DNA of 64,000 bases from Collybiopsis luxurians FD-317 M1 (GCA_000827265.1 KN834755.1:458063-522062), one strand, 5' to 3'. Shown: positions 11,335 to 22,480, counted from the first letter of the stretch. Translations and numbers: made by a program. The notes: a model not told the origin generated them from the sequence alone.

Positions 11335-12390
11335 ATGGGAATGAGGGGAGATGCTGACAAAGCATCAATTCCCGGCTTCACGTTCACCGCCATGATCCAA
11401 AGACACCCCGTGTATTGGTTCGACGATGCGGACACTATTCTCTACCAAAAGGCTTCGGAATTACTGTATAGAATACATAACACAAGGTTATCTTCACCGA
11501 AATTCTTATCGGACTCATCGTCGGACGCGTACGACACACTCAAAGGTTCAGGTCTACTGAACGGCGAGAAAGGTCTCGATGAATGTAGATATGTCGTTCT
11601 GGACCCTATCGAAGCTGGGGATTTCGTGGTGTTATTGGACCATTTCTATGGACGCAAGTAAGTCCTACGCTGCGTGGTGCATGTCTCGTAATCCCATCGA
11701 CAGCGTCTTTTCAGTAGAATCTACGCTCGGGCAGGTATTATCCATCCTACGTATAACGAGTCCCAGTCAGTTGGACATACCAACATTATATGAGCAAGCA
11801 AAGAAATTCCTGGTAGATCTGTGTCCAAAGGACGCGCTGGAACTTGCAAGGTTCCATTGTGCAGATCCCGAAGCTGAAGAAGCGATGGCACTGAGTGTAC
11901 TGCACGCTATACCTCAGGTAGGTGGTATATAGATCCTACCACCCGATTATCCAAACAAAGTCTCTACCAGTGCCAAAAACCCCTCCTCTACTACCTCGCC
12001 ACCCAAACCCATCTCGAGTCATCTACTTTCCCCTCAACCATCCCACCAACCCTAACCTCGCACATCCTTCAACACGGCCACTCCCTCTCGGCTACCCTCA
12101 TCGAACGCTTTACGCCTCTTCTGTTTACTCCTCCTCCAACTTCCCATATGGAATGTACCGACGCGTTAGCGGAACAATGGATGCCCTTGGTCATTTCTCC
12201 CGCTATTGAAGATAGCGCGATGGGGAAGCCTTTGCAGACGCTGGAAAAGATGAAAAATGTCGATTGGGGAACGTATGGTATTTGTGAGTCGTGTGTGAAG
12301 GATAAACTGGACGAATGGACGGAGGAGCAGACGGCGGTATGGGACCTTCTTGATGGGTGGATTTTGGATATTAAAGCAATCGATGTTTAA
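11335..12390 (+). CDS. BTB/POZ-domain-like protein, 318 aa, two introns
   Basis: Exons 11335-11657, 11704-11917 and 11971-12390 join in frame with introns of 46 and 53 nt. The opening HPVYWFDDADTILYQKAS..LYRIH and the later YVVLDPIEAGDFVVLLDHFYGR match the first half of the BTB/POZ fold as seen in a large agaricomycete family ('H..YW..DG...'). After the first intron the protein continues STLGQVLSILRITSPSQLDIPTLYEQAKKFL, typical of the helical part that follows. BTB domains mediate dimerisation or cullin-3 binding, but these fungal members are uncharacterised. The last exon has CESCVKDKLDEWTEEQ with two cysteines. Start choice is uncertain: M335, M341 or M392 (MIQRHPVYW). Confidence 0.72.
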
Positions 12391-13073
12391 CGAATTAGAT
12401 ACTGTACGTGTATAACCTCCTGAGTATTAGGATGTAATCTGCACTTCTTTTTTGATAAGACGTCCATATATCACATCCTACGCTTGAGTGCTCGTTCATG
12501 ATTTGGTTCGATTCTCGACGGTAATGAGAGAGCTGCAGCGAGGTACTGGGCAACTGGCTATCCTTACAGGGGGTATAGAACATAAAGCGGCCCCTTTACA
12601 GGCTATAAACCGGTACGAGCGGAATAAAACTTAACTCCCCAAGACAATGATGACTACAGCGATTCTTGGAAACTATTCACCGTTACGGACGGGATATATG
12701 AAATGGACAAACAATACGCGGCCAGTCTACCGCGTTGTGTCATTGATCTTACTATCAGGACGACCCAGTGTTGCCGCTTTCAAGTTTGCGGAATGAGCCT
12801 GCCCTTTTGAGTATACCTCAAACCTGAGCTTCAGGTCCGGTCCAGAAATTCTCGGACCTTGAAACTCGTTTCAGGGTGCAACGACGTACGCTTTTCCTCA
12901 TTTTTCAATGCGGTCTCCTCTAGCCTATGCACCAAACTCCTAGGTTCCTGGTGGACGATGACGCGTCTCGGGAGCATCTCCGAGAGAACGCTTCAAGGAC
13001 TTGCTAAATCAACGAGTACAAAAGGTGGCCATGAGGTCGTTTGCTATTCCAACAACACTCCAAACCTGCCCTC
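12391..13073. other. Spacer before the SDR array
   Basis: 683 bp with no supported gene. It contains the 3' flank of the BTB gene and the upstream region of SDR-1. Nothing repeated from the SDR spacers downstream was recognised here, so the array's left boundary lies close to SDR-1. Confidence 0.4.
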
Positions 13074-13079
13074 TATAAG
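13074..13079 (+). promoter_or_regulatory. TATA box of SDR-1
   Basis: CTCTATAAGCC lies 39 bp before the SDR-1 ATG, followed by a CA-rich leader (cactacacactacacaccac). Confidence 0.5.
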
Positions 13080-13112
13080 CCATACACTACACACTACACA
13101 CCACAGAGTACA

Positions 13113-14185
13113 ATGATTCTATCTCAACAACGTCTCACCCCCACCCACCACCGCTCCACTTACCCTGCCATCTCCCCAACCAAACCGTCCCTCAGCCAAA
13201 CCGGTAAAACGATTCTAATCACCGGGGGAGGAGGAGGCATCGGGTTCGACATCGCTCGCTCATTCACCAAAGCCTCCGCCTCTCGCATTATCATCGTCGG
13301 TCGCAGGGGTGGATTCCTAGATGCGGCCGTTACCAAACTTCGAGACGAGTTTGGTGCGAACGGGCCTACGGAGTTTATAGCCCGTCAAGGAGATATCAGT
13401 GACGACGAGTCCATGGCTGCACTTTGGGATCATCTCCACGCGCAAAATATCCTCGTACACGTCCTCGTCCTCAACGCAGCCCAGTTCACGCCAGTCGTGC
13501 CTGATACATTGAGTTTAAGCAAGAACGAGCTCATGGAAGCGTTCAATACGAACGTAGGAAGTAACTTTTACATGTCGACGAGATTCGTTCAACAGCCTCT
13601 CCGTTCCCCCGCGGGCCAGGAACAACAGAAGCTCTTCCTCGTGAACGTTTCTTCATGCCAGATACACATGTACCCCTCGCCGACTACCAATGCCTACGCT
13701 GCGACCAAGACGGCTTTCACAGCTCTCTTAGGAAGGATAGCGGATGAGCGGAAGGTGGAGGATGTGCAGATTGTGTCGTACCATCCTGGAGCGCAATACT
13801 CAGAGATTGTCAGTAATCATATGTCTAGAGACTCTTTGGACTGGGATGAGAGTACGTTTTCGTTTCGTTTCACATTTTCTTCTCTTTCCCTTTCCCTATC
13901 TGCTGCGAGATCTGGCTTTGCTTCAAGTTTTTGAAAACTAAACTGATCTACCCTTTTGTTTCTTTCCTTCCAGTGTCACTTGCCGCAGATTACGCCGTGT
14001 GGGCAGCCTCTCCGGAGGCATCGTGGCTCCACGGTCGTTATGTTTACGCACACTGGGATGTAGATGAGTTCAAAAATCTGGTCAACGAGCTTGATAGCGA
14101 CGTAGGGAAATTGTTCAAATCGGAAAAGGGATACTTGAAAGCAGGTATCATTGGATTGGGGAGTGTCAGCTACGGGGAGCCATAG
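13113..14185 (+). CDS. SDR-1: classical short-chain dehydrogenase/reductase, 316 aa
   Basis: An NAD(P)-dependent oxidoreductase of the SDR superfamily. Exons 13113-13851 and 13974-14185 are separated by a 122-nt intron, and the splice rebuilds a Met codon before [17 protein letters not shown]. The cofactor motif is [15 protein letters not shown] (about 35-49). NAA is at about 120, the catalytic Ser is in NVSSCQIH, and Tyr/Lys are in NAYAATKTAF (YxxxK). First and most divergent member of the plus-strand array of the same family; its C-terminal exon reads SLAADY where the others read SLPADY. The substrate is unknown. The upstream in-frame codons back to 13041 are probably leader, because homologues begin at the equivalent of 13113. 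Confidence 0.88.
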
Positions 14186-14961
14186 GATTCGAGTACGACA
14201 ACTTATGTATGCGAGCGATAAAGCACAGCCTCGTCTTCAAATATTTGCTTAATCTTGGCATTCTTGTAGGCATCTCGTTCTTGCATGTGTCACGTACACT
14301 TCGATACCTCCTTACTTATTTGGCAAGAGCTTCTGGTACAATAATCAGACTGTGTTAGTCCTCAAGCACTTGCACTTAAGTTCGTCGAACTTTGTTCTTA
14401 TGAGTTTCAGGAGAGATATCGTCCAATCGAGACTGCATTTCGACAGAAGGCTACCAATATTGCTGTATTCGAATTTCGAAGTATAGAATTTGGCTGGAGA
14501 ATTTACCGAATATGGGAAACCTGAAGAAACAGAATCAGACCAATGGCGTAGCTGTGACGGTATCGTCGTCGCTAAAGAATTGCTAATGAAGATGCTGACA
14601 AATTATTGATGCAATCCATTCACCATCCATCAGGGGGGTGTCACGGCAAAGGCGTAAATGGAAGAAAGATAAGATTGCAACTCGGGCTGGGCCCATTTCG
14701 GATTCGAAGGCACGTTCGCGAGTAGTTCTTTAGAGTGCAGGCGTCTTGTAATACTTTTCTTGAGCTATTCTGCTTAGTACTCATGGAAACAAATTTCCCC
14801 AGGTTTTCCCGGGTTTAACGGAAAATTATAACTCAATCATGGGCTTACTCGGAGCGGACTCGGAGCGGAAATATGACTGTCCTTAATGATTATTACTGCG
14901 CTCGACATGAAGGGCGGTGAGCATAAGGTGAAATTGTGGAGGAAACACAAAAGATGGCGAG
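14186..14961. other. Spacer SDR-1 to SDR-2
   Basis: 776 bp, no gene supported. It holds the 3' flank of SDR-1 and the upstream control region of SDR-2. Confidence 0.4.
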
Positions 14962-14969
14962 TATAAATA
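14962..14969 (+). promoter_or_regulatory. TATA box of SDR-2
   Basis: A perfect TATAAATA 95 bp upstream of the SDR-2 ATG, inside GGCGAGTATAAATAGGACTC. The same 'ggcgagta.ataaata.gactcttcttc.agt' context occurs before SDR-4 and SDR-7, so the promoter core is shared. Confidence 0.65.
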
Positions 14970-15056
14970 GGACTCTTCTTCAAGTCGAACCTCTATTGTA
15001 AAACTCGTCTCTTTGTCTCCATTTGACTCGTAAACTAGCCTCATCTTCTAAACACC

Positions 15057-16065
15057 ATGTCTTTGGTAAAACTAACTCCAACCTACCATCGCTCCTCTTA
15101 TCCCGCCATTTCGCCTTCCAAACCGTCTCTCAGCCAAGCTGGAAGGACGGTTTTGATCACAGGCGGAGGAGGCGGTATAGGCTTTGAAATTGCACGCTCC
15201 TTCGCCAAGGCTTCTGCATCCAGAGTCATCATCATCGGCCGAAGGAGTGGATTCTTGGATGAAGCCGTTACGAAGCTTCGAGACGAGTTCGCTAAAACCG
15301 GCACAACAGAGTTCGTAGCTCGTCAGGGGGATATTGGTAACGAAGAATCCGTCTCTGCACTCTGGGAATACCTCCACTCTCAGAATATCTTCGTGGACGT
15401 GCTGGTCCTCAACGCAGCCAATATGGGTTTAAACGACGCTGATACACTGATGGACAGGAAAGAGCTCCAGAAAGCTTTCGACATCAATGTCTGGGGCAAT
15501 TTTGACATGGCCGCAAAATTTGTCCAGCAATCAACCAAAAACGCAGCCAAACGCCCTCTTTACCTCGTTCACGTTTCTACCGCTGGAATTCACATGTATC
15601 CCACACCCACCCGAACTGCTTACTCGTCATCTAAAACAGCGTTCATGGCGCTGCTTGGGCATATAGCGGATGAAAGGAAGGTAGACGACTTGCAGATTAT
15701 CTCCTACCATCCTGGATCATTGTATTCAGAGGCTGCGACTAAGATCGATATTCCGCGGGATCTGGTCAATTGGGATGAAAGTAAGTGTTTATACGTTTGA
15801 GTACTGACTCGACTTAACCTTTTCTCCTCTACCAGTGTCACTTCCCGCGGATTACGCTGTTTGGGCGGCCTCCCCAGAGGCATCTTGGCTTCATGGACGG
15901 TTTGTTTGGGCTCACTGGGATGTTGACGAGCTTCGAGAAGCTGCTCATACCTCCAACGATCAGAATAATGAGATCAAAAAACAGTTTACGGAGGAGAAGG
16001 GGTATTTGAAGGTTGGGATACTGGGATTGCCGAGTGTTTCCTTTGGGGCATTCTTGAATCAGTGA
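15057..16065 (+). CDS. SDR-2: short-chain dehydrogenase/reductase, 317 aa
   Basis: Exons 15057-15780 and 15836-16065 flank a 55-nt intron; the phase-1 junction gives [13 protein letters not shown]. The motifs are [24 protein letters not shown], catalytic Ser in VHVSTAGIH and Tyr/Lys in TAYSSSKTAF. A notable difference is the NAANMGLNDADTLM segment in place of the NAAHF..(G)PDTLS found in most paralogues, and DINVWGNFDMA where others have DTNV.GNFYMS. These residues lie beside the active site, so substrate choice may differ. Full-length and open. Confidence 0.88.
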
Positions 16066-16495
16066 ACGTAGGCCAGCCTATGGACCTCAAGTTTTTATTC
16101 CTTTCGTAGCCTATCCTTGTACACTACATGAATTATATAATTCGCTCCTAATATGTATGTCTCGGTCTGTCCGGCAGAGCAGACCGTGACATTGACAAGC
16201 GCATAAGGTGGATGAATGAAGTGAATGTGAGTTTTGATATCGTAAATTATTTCTCCAATGTTCATTTTCAAAGTAACAGCATTCAGTGCCATTCTAATTA
16301 GTGAAGAGCCGAATGTCTTTCGGCCGGAGATTGTAAATTCAATGCCATTCATGGGATGAACGGGAAATTGAGCTTGTTTTCGCTCATTTCTGAGCGCGTT
16401 TAAGGTCCGCTAGCGCTAGAGCTCGGTACCGTCGTCAGTCTATTGCATTAACTCGACTCAACTCGCAGAACTCGGGCCGCATGAAGAAGTGCAAA
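16066..16495. other. Spacer SDR-2 to SDR-3; left edge of duplicated block
   Basis: From about 16,300 onward this spacer is repeated upstream of SDR-6 at about 24,850. No gene seen. Confidence 0.5.
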
Positions 16496-16503
16496 TATAA
16501 ATA
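16496..16503 (+). promoter_or_regulatory. TATA box of SDR-3
   Basis: TATAAATA 66 bp upstream of the SDR-3 ATG. The same box, TATAAATA, is retained upstream of the pseudogene SDR-6 at 25,036. Confidence 0.6.
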
Positions 16504-16561
16504 CGAAGCTTCTCCTTTGGAAGCTCATCATTCCTTTTCATATCTTCATCTCCCGTACACC

Positions 16562-17607
16562 ATGCCTGTGCCAAGTTTGACCGCTACATATCACACCACC
16601 ACTTATCCTGCCATCTCTCCTACTAAACTCTCTCTCAGTCAAGCCGGTAAAACAATCCTCATCACAGGGGGAGGAGGCGGTATAGGCTTCGAAATCGCCC
16701 GATCATTTGCTAAAGCCTCCGCAGCCAGAGTCATCATCATCGGTCGTAGAAGCGGACTTTTGGATGAAGCTGTTGTAAAGCTTCGAGACGAGTTTGGTAC
16801 AACTGGGCCAACAGAATTTATGGCTTGCCAGGGTGATATCAGTAACGACGAATCCATCACTGCACTTTGGGAATACCTCCACTCCCAAAACATTTTTGTG
16901 CATGTATTGATACTCAACGCAGCTCATTTTGAGCCAACTGGGCCTGATACGTTGAGTATGGACAGGAAGAAGTTCAAGCAAGCCTTCGACACAAATGTCA
17001 CAGGGAACTTCTACATGTCCGCGAAATTTGTACAACAAACCACTGATACCGCAGTCAAACGCCCTCTCTTTCTTTTGAACGTCGCTACATCGGATCTTCA
17101 CATGTATCCTTCCACAAATCAAAACCCTTATGCGTCATCCAAGACTGCTTTTGTGGCATTACTGGGACGGATAGCGGATGAAAGGAAGGTGGATGATGTA
17201 CAGATCATTTCTTTTCATCCTGGAGTGCTGTACTCGGAGGCTGTGAGTAAGGCTGTGGATAAGGCCAAAGTTGCGAAAGATGCGATCAAATGGGACGACA
17301 GTAAGCGCACATATCCCGTATACCTCTGATGAGCTCTGAGCTTGAGTACTGACTTGACGTAATCCCTTCTCTGCAAACAGTGTCCCTTCCTGCAGATTAC
17401 GCTGTCTGGGCAGCCTCCCCAGAGGCATCTTGGCTTCACGGACGGTTTGTTTGGGCTCATTGGGATGTAGATGAATTTCGAGAAGCTGCACTGAACAGAG
17501 ATCAGAATAGTGAGATTGGGAAACGGTTGGCAGAGGAGGAGGGATACTTGAAGGTTGGAGTATCGGGATTGCCAAGTTTCTCTAGAGAGGCATTTTTTAA
17601 TCAATGA
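16562..17607 (+). CDS. SDR-3: SDR paralogue lacking the canonical catalytic serine, 321 aa
   Basis: Exons 16562-17300 and 17381-17607 with an 80-nt intron. The cofactor motif [18 protein letters not shown] and the YASSK catalytic pair are present. At the position of the catalytic Ser (NVSTAG in SDR-4, residue 178) this protein has Ala, reading LNVATSDLH, with a Ser two residues further on. The pseudogene copy SDR-6 shows the same Ala, so the change preceded the block duplication and is not a sequencing artefact. Whether the shifted Ser can replace it, or the enzyme has lost activity, cannot be told. An upstream ATG at 16481 in the same frame lies before the TATA box and is not used as the start here. 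Confidence 0.86.
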
Positions 17608-18586
17608 ATAAATCTTCGTAGACAGGTCGATAGCTGTCGTAACATACAAAGTCTTCATGTAAAAAATCTATACCAGTCGAACAAAGCAATCTAAGCAAAA
17701 CTCTTGCAGAAAGCGGGATGACAAGGTTACTTGAAGATACGCATGGACATGCTATGCTATCTACATGCCTTTTCAAACTAAGGAACAAAACCTCTGAACT
17801 TTTAATAGCGGGAGGTTCGAACCTCGGCTTAGCCAGGATTTATAAAACGAGGAACGGTTTTTCCACTTGCGATTAACAGCTTTGACCTCCTTGTTAGACA
17901 AGTGCATTTGATGTATAAGCATGTATTCACACGCACTTGGCAAAAAGAATTTTGTGGCGCAAATTCATTTGAACGCTATCGGGAAATTGAAGGCGCACTC
18001 GAACCGCTTTGTATGGCATTCAGCGGAAGCAAATACGGTTTCAAGAGTACTTTGTTTCTTTAAGACTGAAATAACTCCTGAATAACTGTTCGGGGAATTG
18101 GTTCCGATATAGGATGACGCTGACAGGCATTCATCGCTGCAGTACTATCTATACTTCAATTCTTCTGTCAGGATCCAAAGGTATTCTGTATATTACTGAG
18201 ACGGTGCTCAAAAGCGCGCCACGAATTTGTGAGTCAATAGACTGGATGAATGGAAGAAAGACCAGATGACAGTCCGGGGAACCTCGGTGTGAATTTCTGA
18301 CACTATCCTGCTTATTGCTCGCGCAGAGATGGGAAGTACTTGATTCGAAAGCATACCCACATGAGTCAATTTCTTCTGCGCATTGACCGGAACTTATCTT
18401 CATTCGGTTCATATTACCTGGCCTTCCTCGGTGTTGGCCTGCCAAAGCTCTACCGTTAGTCCATTTCACCATTCAAAAATCTTGACTCATTTCGCGAATT
18501 ACTTGGCGAATTGGAGGTGATTTAGTTCTTTAACATGAAACACGGCCAATGGACGAATTTCAATCAGACAACAAACGGCGAGTACA
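17608..18586. other. Spacer SDR-3 to SDR-4, duplicated at 27.62-28.58 kb
   Basis: About 1 kb with no gene. It is nearly identical to the spacer before SDR-7. It includes a 14-bp palindrome GAGGTTCGAACCTC at about 17,813, and a CCAAT motif (CACGGCCAATGG) at 18,541 about 40 bp before the TATA box. Confidence 0.6.
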
Positions 18587-18594
18587 TATAAATA
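18587..18594 (+). promoter_or_regulatory. TATA box of SDR-4
   Basis: TATAAATA 89 bp upstream of the ATG at 18676, with a CCAAT box about 40 bp further upstream. Both are conserved in SDR-7. Confidence 0.65.
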
Positions 18595-18675
18595 CGACTC
18601 TTCTTCGAGTTGAACGTTAATCACAAAACCCTCTCCACCCTTCCTCGTATCATTGTAGCACTATAGTGCATGATC

Positions 18676-19745
18676 ATGTCTCTGCCAAGTCTAACCCCAA
18701 CATACCACCGCTCCACTTATCCCGCCATTTCGCCTACTAGGCCGTCTCTCAGTCAAGCTGAGAAGACGGTTCTGATCACAGGCGGAGGAGGGGGCATAGG
18801 ATTTGAAATCGCACATTCCTTTGCCAAAGCCTCCGCATCCAGGGTCATTCTCGTCGGTCGCAGGAGTGGATTCTTAGATGAAGCTGTCACGAAGCTTCGA
18901 GAAGAATTTGGTCAAAGCGGACCAACAGAGTTTATAGCGCATCAAGGTGACATTGGAGACGAAAAGTCCATCTCCGCCCTCTGGGACTATCTCCACTCGC
19001 AAAACATTTTTGTGCATGTATTGGTGCTCAACGCAGCCCACTTCAGTCAGGATGGACCTGATACGCTGAGTATGGACAAGAAAGAGCTCAAGCGATCCTT
19101 CGACGTCAATGTCGCAGGCAACTTCTTCATGTCTGTAAAATTTGTCCAACAACCCCTCCGCCCTGCAGCTGATCACCCCCACCATCAACTATATTTTGTT
19201 AACGTTTCAACAGCTGGAGTTCACATGTACCCCTCACCCGAACAGAACGCTTACTCGTCCTCCAAGGCGGCGTTTATGGCCTTGCTGGGACGGATAGCGG
19301 ATGAAAGAAAGGTCAATGATGTTCAGATTATTTCGTACCATCCTGGAGCGTTATATTCGGAGACTGCGAGTAAAAACATTCCGCAAGATCTAATCAATTG
19401 GGATGAAAGTAAGCATTTATACGTTGCTCGCGCATATGTCATTCTCGACTTCCTTTCCCTCCCATCTACCACCTGCCCTTTGAGCTTGAACACTGACTTG
19501 ACCTAATCATTTCCTCACTACCAGTGTCACTTCCAGCGGATTATGCTGTCTGGGCAGCCTCCCCAGAGGCAGCCTGGCTCCATGGACGGTTTGTCTGGGC
19601 ACATTGGGATGTTGACGAACTTCGAGAAGCTGCTCATAATGTCGAGAGTGAGATTGGGAAGCAATGGGCGGACGAGAAGGCATACTTGAAGATGGGGATA
19701 TTGGGACTGCCAAGTATTCAATTTGGGGCATTTTTGAATCAGTGA
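18676..19745 (+). CDS. SDR-4: short-chain dehydrogenase/reductase, 317 aa
   Basis: Exons 18676-19408 and 19525-19745, with a 116-nt intron. I chose the ATG at 18676 because all paralogues begin M-S/P-x-P-S-L-T; an in-frame ATG two codons earlier (18670) is possible. In this protein the TGGGGGIG motif is at residues 35-42, NAA at 119-121, catalytic Ser178 in NVSTAG, Tyr193 and Lys197 in YSSSK. The residue after FEIA is His (FEIAHSF) where every other intact SDR-1 to SDR-8 member has Arg. The second exon begins [18 protein letters not shown] and ends AFLNQ. Block B twin: SDR-7. Confidence 0.88.
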
Positions 19746-20272
19746 ATGTAGTCCAGCCTATGCACCGGCTTGATGTCCAATCGGTAGCTTTCACATACCT
19801 CTTCAGCTACAATTTGTCCTTGCCTATTTCCTATCGCCTCTACATAACATCATAGAAATTGTATATGTTCTCCTAAGGACTTCGATGCGTTAATGACATT
19901 GACAAGTGACTTGAATTGAATGAATAGACCATCACGCTTCCAGTATGACGAACAGGGATGACCACTTTGGGCTGCGGGCAATTTGCTTAGAAATGATTAG
20001 TCTCGTCTTCGCGCAAACAACATGGTCCATCTCAGCCTGAGGCTACTTTGTATGCGAAATAATCTTGCTTATCGGACATCTCAAGTTACTAAGGTTCTTC
20101 TGCACATCGATATCATTGATTATAAATTCGCCCTAGCTGATTTTTCACCTCTTTGGTAACTAAGTCTTTGGAATTGACCAGATTTGTTGACTAATAATGA
20201 CCTTCATACCAACTTGACCGACGGACCGACTGGGTATTTTACGTCAAGAATTTTGCTAATGACGCGCGGCTC
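19746..20272. other. Spacer SDR-4 to SDR-5, duplicated at 29.74-30.60 kb
   Basis: 527 bp, no gene. Homologous to the spacer before SDR-8, which has about 330 extra bases inserted shortly before its TATA box. Confidence 0.55.
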
Positions 20273-20280
20273 TATATAAG
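20273..20280 (+). promoter_or_regulatory. TATA box of SDR-5
   Basis: TATATAAG in GCGGCTCTATATAAGTAGGG, 53 bp upstream of the SDR-5 ATG. Confidence 0.6.
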
Positions 20281-20325
20281 TAGGGTCGATAATCCCTTTT
20301 TTCTGCACTCAACCTAGTATTTACC

Positions 20326-21378
20326 ATGTCGTTGCCTAGTCTTACCCCGACCTATCACACCGCCACTTATCCTGCTATCTCAACTTCCAAACCATCCCTC
20401 AATCAGGCTGGTAAGACAGTTCTAATCACAGGTGGAGGAGGTGGTATAGGATTTGAAATCGCACGTTCTTTCGCCAAAGCCTCTGCATCCAGAATCATCA
20501 TCGTCGGTCGCAGAAGCGGTTTCTTGGATGAAGCCGTTGTGAAGCTCCAAGAAGAATTTGGGAAAAGCAGTTCAACGGAATTTATAGCTCGACAGGGGGA
20601 TATCGGCGATGATTCGTCCATCTCTGGCCTCTGGGACTACCTCCACTCCCAAAACATTTTTGTGAATGTATTGGTACTCAACGCAGCCTATTTTGGTCCG
20701 AACGGACCTGACACTCTAAGTCTGGATAGGAATGAGCTCAGGCAAGCCTTCGACACCAATGTCGTAGGGAACTTTTTTATGTCTGCAAAATTCGTCCAAC
20801 AACCCGCTCGTCCTGCAGCTGATCACTCCCACCACAAACTTTATCTCGTTCACGTCTCCACAGCCGGCATCCATGTCTACCCTTCTGGAAACCAAAACTC
20901 CTACAATTCTTCGAAATTGGCGTTTATGTCGCTAGTGGGACGGATAGCGGATGAAAGAAAGGTGGACGATGTACAGATTATCTCTTATCATCCGGGAGCG
21001 TTGTATTCAGAGGGTGCGAGTAAACATGTACCGAAGGACTTACTGAAGTGGGATGATAGTACGTCCTCGTTCCCTGTTTTATTTTCCTGCTCCCCTTATC
21101 CATGTCTTTCTATATTTTATGGACGTTGGGTTTTGAGCACTGATCCAAATTCACTAGTGTCACTTCCTGCGGATTACGCCGTCTGGGCAGCTTCCCCGGA
21201 AGCATCTTGGCTTCACGGTCGATTCGTTTGGGCACACTGGGATGTAGATGAGCTGCAAGTAGCTGCTCATCAAGCTGACAGTGATGTTGCGAAGCAGTTG
21301 GAGCAAGAGAAGGGCTATTTGAAAGCAGGGGTTATTGGATTACCGAGTGTTTCTATGGAGGCGTATTTGAATAAGTGA
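20326..21378 (+). CDS. SDR-5: short-chain dehydrogenase/reductase, 317 aa spliced or 350 aa unspliced
   Basis: Exons 20326-21058 and 21158-21378. The 99-nt intron has GT/AG ends but is a multiple of three and contains no in-frame stop, so the unspliced message encodes a continuous 350-residue protein with 33 extra residues before SLPADYAVW. Motifs: [24 protein letters not shown], Ser in VHVSTAGIH, and YNSSK (Tyr/Lys). Asn follows the Tyr here, as in its block B twin SDR-8. Paralogue comparison strongly favours splicing. 3' flank shared with SDR-8. Confidence 0.88.
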   Translation: MSLPSLTPTYHTATYPAISTSKPSLNQAGKTVLITGGGGGIGFEIARSFAKASASRIIIVGRRSGFLDEAVVKLQEEFGKSSSTEFIARQGDIGDDSSISGLWDYLHSQNIFVNVLVLNAAYFGPNGPDTLSLDRNELRQAFDTNVVGNFFMSAKFVQQPARPAADHSHHKLYLVHVSTAGIHVYPSGNQNSYNSSKLAFMSLVGRIADERKVDDVQIISYHPGALYSEGASKHVPKDLLKWDDSTSSFPVLFSCSPYPCLSIFYGRWVLSTDPNSLVSLPADYAVWAASPEASWLHGRFVWAHWDVDELQVAAHQADSDVAKQLEQEKGYLKAGVIGLPSVSMEAYLNK

Positions 21379-21639
21379 ACGGTAAACGAGTACAGTAAGA
21401 GTTATGTACAATCGAAGTACCAAAAGCAATTTGCGTGTTTCAACTCGTACGCTGCTGTCATCTACTCTTTGTGTTTGCGGAGCACTACAGCTGGCACATA
21501 TCGTCTGGTTTCTTATGAATCAGGCAAAATGCTCCTGTTACAGACTCGTCAACGTGCGTCTGAGACACATTAGAAGGCGGCTGGAAGATCCCAAGGATCT
21601 GGCGTATACGAGAGCGAGGAAAAGGATGCTGTTCAGCGA

Positions 21640-22121
21640 ATTAATTAGCTTCGTAATAACAACGCTTGCGATAAATCGCTTTGGCCGCCATTCTTGGCAG
21701 GCGAATTCACGATTCTTACATTAGAACCAACTTTCATCAATGCTCGAAGGCTCTCAAACTTGATATCCTGCAAAGCTGTACGCTTGCTTGATCCTCGTCT
21801 TCACAGAGCATTACTGGTAAGAATCTTCCACTCGAACGATGACGCAAGCTGTATACAGTGTACGGCTTAATCGGCTTAATTTCGGATGAGTTTATGGTCA
21901 TTCCTGTTATATATACTTCGTCACTGATTGTATTTGATTCGTATCTTAATGTTCTCGGCTTGACACCAGCCGTCTCATTGATGTATGTATTGTTCTTTCC
22001 ACCATGCACCCTACCACCGCAGCGCTGCCTTTGTATAATGTAGCAAGAGTAACGGATCAACTGCGGTTGACCTTATGGAGTCATTCGTCCTTACCATTCG
22101 GATTGTCCACGGAGAGCTTTT
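21640..22121 (+). repeat. Spacer repeat downstream of SDR-5 (also after SDR-8, partly after SDR-9)
   Basis: The string around 'ccgccattcttggcaggcg' and its flanks occurs at about 21,690, 32,010 and 34,600, each time downstream of an SDR gene and upstream of the next. This shows that the original tandem unit was gene plus spacer. Confidence 0.65.
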
Positions 22122-22480
22122 TCATCCTTTCCAGTGGGAACTTCCTCTAGCCCATTGCCATACACTACTTGTTGCTGATTGCTATCAATCTGAGTTTCTT
22201 GATATGGAAGAATGTCCTGAACAAGAGGAAGATATTGAAAATTTTATTCTCAACCAGGCTTGGAAGCAACTTGATGCTTATACTGGCCTTTCTCTTGATG
22301 GTAAAGTCAAGATAGAACCAGTTGATGCTGACCTAGAGGCTATTACCTTCTTGGACCATGCCATGTTTGATAGATCAGAAGCAGCAGGATTTGCAGGCAA
22401 CTCTCAGTGGGGATTAGATATTGGAATGTTGGAGGATAACTGGAATCCATATGATCTTGTGGCACCAGAATGAAATGGAA
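22122..22480 (+). mobile_element. CpG-poor remnant with a 120-codon open frame, origin unknown
   Basis: Directly after the end of block A an open frame runs FHPFQWELPLAHCHTLL ... ENFILNQAWKQLDAYTGLSL ... NSQWGLDIGMLEDNWNPYD and stops at 22,473. It is continuous with genomic SDR-spacer sequence upstream, so the apparent ATG at 22,075 belongs to that spacer, not to the coding remnant. CpG is scarce. I do not recognise the protein; its position suggests part of a transposable element. Sequence to 22,990 is AT-rich with no further coding. Confidence 0.4.

Larger units (their letters stand above)
16300..22121 (+). repeat. Block A: duplicated unit containing SDR-3, SDR-4, SDR-5
   Basis: Sequence from about 16,310 ('gaatgtctttcggccggaga') to 22,121 ('ccacggagagcttt') reappears in the same order and orientation as block B (about 24,850-32,425), with insertions in block B at 26.19-27.62 kb and 30.23-30.56 kb. 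Homology ends abruptly at 22,121, where block B continues into the promoter of SDR-9 and block A runs into transposon debris. SDR-4 and SDR-7 differ at only 15 of 317 residues by my count, so the duplication is fairly recent. Confidence 0.85.

Noticed and set aside
17805..17830. GGTTCGAACCTC resembling the B box/T arm of a tRNA (also at about 27,790)
   Set aside because: It is a perfect 14-bp palindrome (GAGGTTCGAACCTC). No matching A box, anticodon stem or acceptor stem lies at the right distance on either strand.
22075..22121. ATG at 22,075 as a true gene start
   Set aside because: These 47 bp are SDR-spacer sequence also found at about 32,374; the coding remnant begins only after the junction.
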